The notes under the pieces are model-generated. The model did no database searches and was not told the origin of the DNA. It saw only the letters and a program-made list of their open reading frames with translations. A stretch of DNA of 64,000 bases, from contig NW_017802824.1 of the NCBI RefSeq assembly GCF_001625305.1, positions 4,428,260-4,492,259 of the forward strand. The letters are read 5' to 3'. Numbering within the stretch: position 1 is the first letter of the stretch; the number at the start of each line of letters is the position of its first letter. This DNA comes from Branchiostoma belcheri (taxonomy: Eukaryota > Chordata > Leptocardii > Amphioxiformes > Branchiostomatidae). Both the position numbers and the translations under genes were made by a program. Of this stretch, positions 60,211 through 64,000 are shown piece by piece.

Positions 60211-60681
60211 TGGTGCACGCACTTTGGGTGTTACTCGATATATCTTACATTGGTTCAGATAAATCCGTGTGTTCAGAAATGCACTGTCATCTAATGTACC
60301 CCTTCTCCTCCAGCCTTTTGGATGATTCCATGTCATCGCTTGTCAAGGACGCTTCACAACACAGCCCCAGCTCCGGAAAGGGTTATCCTCCTGTGACATA
60401 GATGGGTAGGCTTTCAGTGATTGCGTACCACCCCCTACACCAACCCTCAGGGCCTGAGATACGCTCTTCTCAGACTGATCACCAATACGGATAGGGAACG
60501 CACCGAATACATAATGTGAATTCAGTCCAGAAGAGAACAAAAAAATAGCCATGCCTTCAAGTACCAACCAAGGATTGAGGTGTTCAAGAATTCATTCTTT
60601 CTAAGAACTATCGCAGAACTCGCTGTCACCAAGTACAGTAGGGGCATTGTCAGTAGATAGCTTTAACCCTAAACAGTACAC

Positions 60682-60703
60682 CTGGGGTCCGCGCGGACCC
60701 CAG
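60682..60703. repeat. CG-rich palindrome, copy 1
   Basis: A perfect 22-bp palindrome with core GGGGTCCGCGCGGACCCC and outer CT/AG. It starts 15 bp inside the left transposon end. Confidence 0.97.
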
Positions 60704-60846
60704 CACTATATATTCTGTAATATCTTTTTGTTTCTAAAGATTTTTTTCTGAAATTTTAGGTAATTGTCACCCACAAAGTTGTCTCTCAATACAGTGCAGA
60801 AAACTCCGTTTCTACCATTTATAAAAAATTATATCTGATTTTCTTT

Positions 60847-60866
60847 TGGGGTCCGCGCGGACCCCA
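60847..60866. repeat. CG-rich palindrome, copy 2
   Basis: The same core, 20 bp perfect palindrome, placed internally. Confidence 0.97.
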
Positions 60867-61027
60867 GCCGGCTTTCGATCATAATGGATACACTGGCGTT
60901 CTTATACATTACCTTATTTCCGTTTTTATATGTTTTTATGCAATCATCGTATGTCTACCAAGTTTTCAGAGAATGGTGTAGTAATAGAATTAAATTTTAA
61001 TAACTTTGGTGTAATTATTTCGTCATA

Positions 61028-61082
61028 TGACGTCAGAGCTAATAATATAGTCCGCCATATTGGATTTTGACCAATGACGTCA
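61028..61082. promoter_or_regulatory. Two CRE-like TGACGTCA sites
   Basis: Perfect TGACGTCA palindromes at 61028-61035 and 61075-61082, the second joined to a CCAAT (ccaaTGACGTCA). Both lie inside the TTAA transposon. The sequence matches the CREB/ATF consensus; function is not shown. Confidence 0.5.
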
Positions 61083-61237
61083 TCAAATTAGCATATTCTA
61101 TGCATGTTAAATGATTTAACTTATATTTAATTATGTAAGATGTTATTAATGTTGGAAAAGAAGTGTAATTTAATATAAAACTCAGAAAATTTTTATGTTT
61201 AAACCAAAATTACTTCTATTTAAAAAAAAAGAAACCC

Positions 61238-61251
61238 GTTGCCATGGCAAC
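61238..61251. promoter_or_regulatory. Perfect RFX X-box
   Basis: GTTGCCATGGCAAC is a perfect palindrome matching the X-box consensus bound by RFX factors. It lies inside the TTAA transposon. Confidence 0.5.
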
Positions 61252-61582
61252 ACAAAAAAACATCAACTTACTAGTATTAAACTAATATGAACTTTTTTTC
61301 TAGAGACATTTTAGGTAAAGGTCTCCAAATTTGATACTTCTAGCGCAAGCCGTTTAGCCGCTATCTGAGATCAAAGTTGGGCCTCAAAAGCCCCTTCAGT
61401 CTGAAATGGGTTTAAAAATCGGGTATTTCTTCTTGTCTTCTTTTCTTACACAAAAAAAATAGAAAAAAGTTCAAAATGTATGATTTTTGGATGTAATGTG
61501 GACACAGAGGTTCCCGCATCAGTTTGCAAAACAATTGAGCTGGTAGTATGTTGATAATTTTTAAAAGTAGCAAAAAACTGTT

Positions 61583-61604
61583 CTGGGGTCCGCGCGGACC
61601 CCAG
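61583..61604. repeat. CG-rich palindrome, copy 3
   Basis: The same 22-bp palindrome as copy 1, followed by GTGTAC, which mirrors the GTACAC before copy 1. It therefore forms part of an extended inverted repeat with the left end. Confidence 0.97.
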
Positions 61605-61780
61605 GTGTACAGATTAATCAGTCCGGGAAGGTGTTCTGTTGAGGGTTAAAGAATGTCTAGAGTTAGGTGTAACAAGTCGATCGGTGTAATGTAGCCAGCT
61701 GCCGCCGCGCCGCGTACCCACGAAGCTGGTGGGTTACGCCGAAGGGCGGTTATATCGGCTATACAGATACAGATACAGAC

Positions 61781-62710
61781 TTATCCCTCTGTCCTCTTTG
61801 AGGAAGTCAAACCACACCTGACACATGCATATTCATTTTGCTCCTTTATAGTCATCAGTATGCATGTAATACTATCCTTACATTTGAACTTCCTGGAAGA
61901 TAAAGGTAATGCTTATAAGTACTAGGATTACCCGGTAAGAGCATAGGGAAAGCTCTGATATGGATTTCAGATACAACTATGATTCTGGTATCTCGCAGAC
62001 ATTTTTCAATTACGAATGCCGTTTTCTGGTTTGCTAATGATGGCTCTCCGGTGTGTAATCTCATGTTTAACCTATAATAGGATAGCTGTAATTGCAGTCT
62101 GACGTACAAATTACTGCTGGTTCCTGCCATTCGGATACGAAAAGACGGATCATCAATCCGTCAGGGGTAGAATCCACAAATGATGGATTACAAATCAATG
62201 TCATATTCCAGCGCACATGAATATGGGCTTACGTAAATCACTAAAGCTAACGTCCTACGCAACAATACGTTCAAGGTTAGCCATTTTCAGACCCCAGAAT
62301 TTCAAATGGGCACGACTTATTTTTATAATATTGCCTGGATCTGTTTTAGCCGACATTTCTACTTGGTGTACTTATTTAGCTTAAGTTTTATAATTGCAAT
62401 GGCCACTGGTCTGTTCGGTATGGATTTCTTTCCAAATCTGCATATTAGCATATTCAATATCACAGTCTCCAGAAGTTGCAGACAATGCCAGACAATGCGT
62501 AACGGTACTGTACAGCTATGGCAGAGGTACTAGGTCGGTTATGTATTTCAAACTATGATTACACTTTTGGGTTATGTATAAATAAAATATCCTTTTTTAG
62601 CTGTACATCTGAGTATTGTTCCATTCTACACCCATTGTTTTCAACCTGAAAGCAAAAGTATATAAAGGTACATCATCGTGAATTTTCACACTTCTTTTAG
62701 TGTTCGGAAG
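61781..62710. other. No gene recognised
   Basis: Short open frames only; no repeat or RNA gene was recognised. Confidence 0.4.
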
Positions 62711-63081
62711 TTAAAGGCATCCAATGCAGTTTTATGGGCTTGGAAACCAAATTTTAAAAGTTGATATTCTAGTCACTTTATATAGTATTTGGTTAATAAA
62801 ACCACACTATCCCCATGTATATTGACCCTGATGGAGCGAAAATACTCAAAATGCTGACAGAAAATGCTTACTTGAAGGGCCCTCGGCTGATTTTTAGGGT
62901 ACCACACATAAAATAAAGGACTCATCTTGGGGCTTCTTTTTGCAGTTTTAAATACCCAAAGGATCAAATGCTGATTGAAACGTGCTAATGTGGGGCAGTT
63001 TATGTGTCAATATCATAAAGATTTCCTTATTCAGAATATTTCAAGTTTTGCTCCTCTGGATCGCGTTGGATGCCTTTTTAA
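62711..63081. mobile_element. TTAA-flanked MITE, copy B
   Basis: It starts TTAA-AGGCATCCAATGC and ends GGATGCCTTT-TTAA, and is 371 bp with flanks. It aligns along its whole length with copy A (36694-37026), with substitutions and indels and a longer middle. It is non-coding, and the two copies are well diverged, so the family is not recent. Confidence 0.85.
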
Positions 63082-64000
63082 TGTATAAGCATGCCATACG
63101 ATATAATGATATCCTGAACCTCTGACGTGAGCGGGGAATACAGCGATATAAGAACCACGTGGAAGGTTTCGACCTCTGTGTTAATAGTTTGTGGCCTTTG
63201 TGGCGCCCGATATCAGAGGCTGTGGTCTATAATGCAATCCTGCGGATGCTTGATGCCGCCATTGGTCAGATTTCAATCGAGTAGTAATAGAAAAAAAGCA
63301 AAAAGGGCATTCACAATTTCTTTAAATGGAAACATTCTCCAGTGTTTGTTACACTGAATATATATGTCGTTGATAAGTGAGATTTGCCAGGACCTGAGGC
63401 TACGGCCTTGACACCACGAAGCTTCCAATGATTAAAGAAGGTATAGAAGCTTTTGAAAGCAGCTGTTACAAAACGTCTCTGGCAATTCATTACTGTAGAT
63501 GTGTAGTACTTTAAGAACACCCTGTGCTATTCTTAGAATGCCATTATATATCAGACATTGCTCAATTGCAAACATAAGAAAGTTCAACATTTATTCATAC
63601 CATATTCAGCTGATCCAAATGCAGACGTATTGACGTATTATGTAGCTTGTAACTTTGACAATAGAGCTTAATGCAATGGTACATATTTTGTACGTACACA
63701 TCCGGCTAGAACATCAACCGTACAATAAGGAGACATGACACATGAGTCTGTAGTTACCATTACCCTAACATCACCCAGTCTGTCTGTGACCCAGTGAGAA
63801 GGAAAGACAAAACACCCCATCTCTACAGAGACTGTCTGCTCCGTCAAACGTCAATATGTGCCATCTTCACCTAGGGCAAAGTGCCTGCAGCGAGAGAAGG
63901 TGTCATTATGTTATGAATTATCACGCTTTTGATCTTTTGCCTGACACCAGAAACCTGTGCAGTAAGCTCTCTTTGAGACCAAAAGGCCGTGACACCTCCA
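63082..64000. other. No gene recognised
   Basis: Right edge of the window. Short open frames only. Confidence 0.4.

Larger units (their letters stand above)
60667..61645. mobile_element. piggyBac-type non-autonomous element, 979 bp
   Basis: It is flanked by TTAA on both sides (60663-60666 and 61646-61649). The ends CCCTAAACAGTACACCT and, reverse complemented, CCCTCAACAGAACACCT are inverted repeats. TTAA duplication and CCCT termini are typical of the piggyBac superfamily. A subterminal palindrome, GGGGTCCGCGCGGACCCC, occurs near the left end, again 165 bp inward, and near the right end. No open reading frame for a transposase is visible, so it would depend on an enzyme supplied elsewhere. 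It sits inside the LINE 60560-61780, so it is younger than that LINE copy. Confidence 0.88.
60560..61780 (+). mobile_element. LINE 3' end, split by a TTAA transposon
   Basis: At 60570-60662 the plus strand reads EVFKNSFFLRTIAE and, one frame away, NSLSPSTVGALSVDSF. This is the usual LINE ending (N-S-F-F-x-R-T-I-x-E-W-N-S-L ... V-x-S-F-K), with one frame break and the Trp codon lost. The element is interrupted at a TTAA by the transposon 60667-61645. Reading across the empty site restores SVDSFKECLELGV and a stop at 61678. A 3' UTR follows, ending in the ATACAG repeats at about 61760-61779. Confidence 0.72.

Noticed and set aside
60343-60567. Minus-strand 74-codon open frame between the two LINE ends
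   Set aside because: No recognisable reverse transcriptase motif; probably decayed repeat or chance.

Overview
The window looks like an intron-rich, AT-rich invertebrate deuterostome genome, most likely amphioxus (Branchiostoma). This is an inference from a Kirrel-type five-Ig receptor gene with phase-1 introns, a tRNA-derived SINE of the type seen in amphioxus, decayed LINE 3' ends, a GIY-YIG retroelement fragment and several MITEs. I ran no database search. All gene structures were read by eye from splice signals, phase and reading frame.

Two related genes hold all the host coding sequence I can support. The complete one is on the minus strand (41993 down to 23638) and has eleven coding exons: a signal-peptide exon, an intron of about 11.8 kb, Ig1, Ig2, Ig3 (two exons), Ig4, Ig5, a transmembrane exon and three cytoplasmic-tail exons. 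Joined, they give an open frame of 680 codons (679 residues) with every phase compatible. Domain order and motifs place it in the Kirrel/nephrin (irre cell recognition) family of type I adhesion receptors. The second gene enters from the left edge on the plus strand, and only its last three exons (624-1741) are present. They match the three tail exons of the first gene in order, phase and reading frame, and two are identical in length (144 and 110 nt). The pair is therefore a tail-to-tail paralogous duplication about 22 kb apart, with a conserved cytoplasmic tail.

Region by region: 1-2.2 kb holds the plus-strand tail exons and a possible LINE 3' end. 2.2-23.6 kb is intergenic, with an assembly gap (9426-9466), a LINE remnant ending in TTGAA repeats (14150-14556), a 186-bp MITE (16497-16682) and a 3 x 28 bp tandem repeat (21921-22004). 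23.6-42.0 kb is the receptor gene; its introns carry an (ATTT)n-tailed retroelement end, other retroelement tails, two tandem duplications and one copy of a TTAA-flanked MITE family. 42.0-64.0 kb is upstream, with no gene I can support. It holds a 173-bp MITE, a 24-bp palindrome, a GIY-YIG (Penelope-like) fragment, a tRNA-derived SINE, two LINE 3' ends, a 979-bp piggyBac-type non-autonomous element inserted in one of those LINEs, and a second copy of the TTAA MITE.

The most interesting items are the paralogous receptor pair with its unusual shared tail, an apparent GC-AG intron that could switch the tail on or off, and the TTAA element carrying three copies of one CG-rich palindrome plus perfect RFX- and CRE-type sites.
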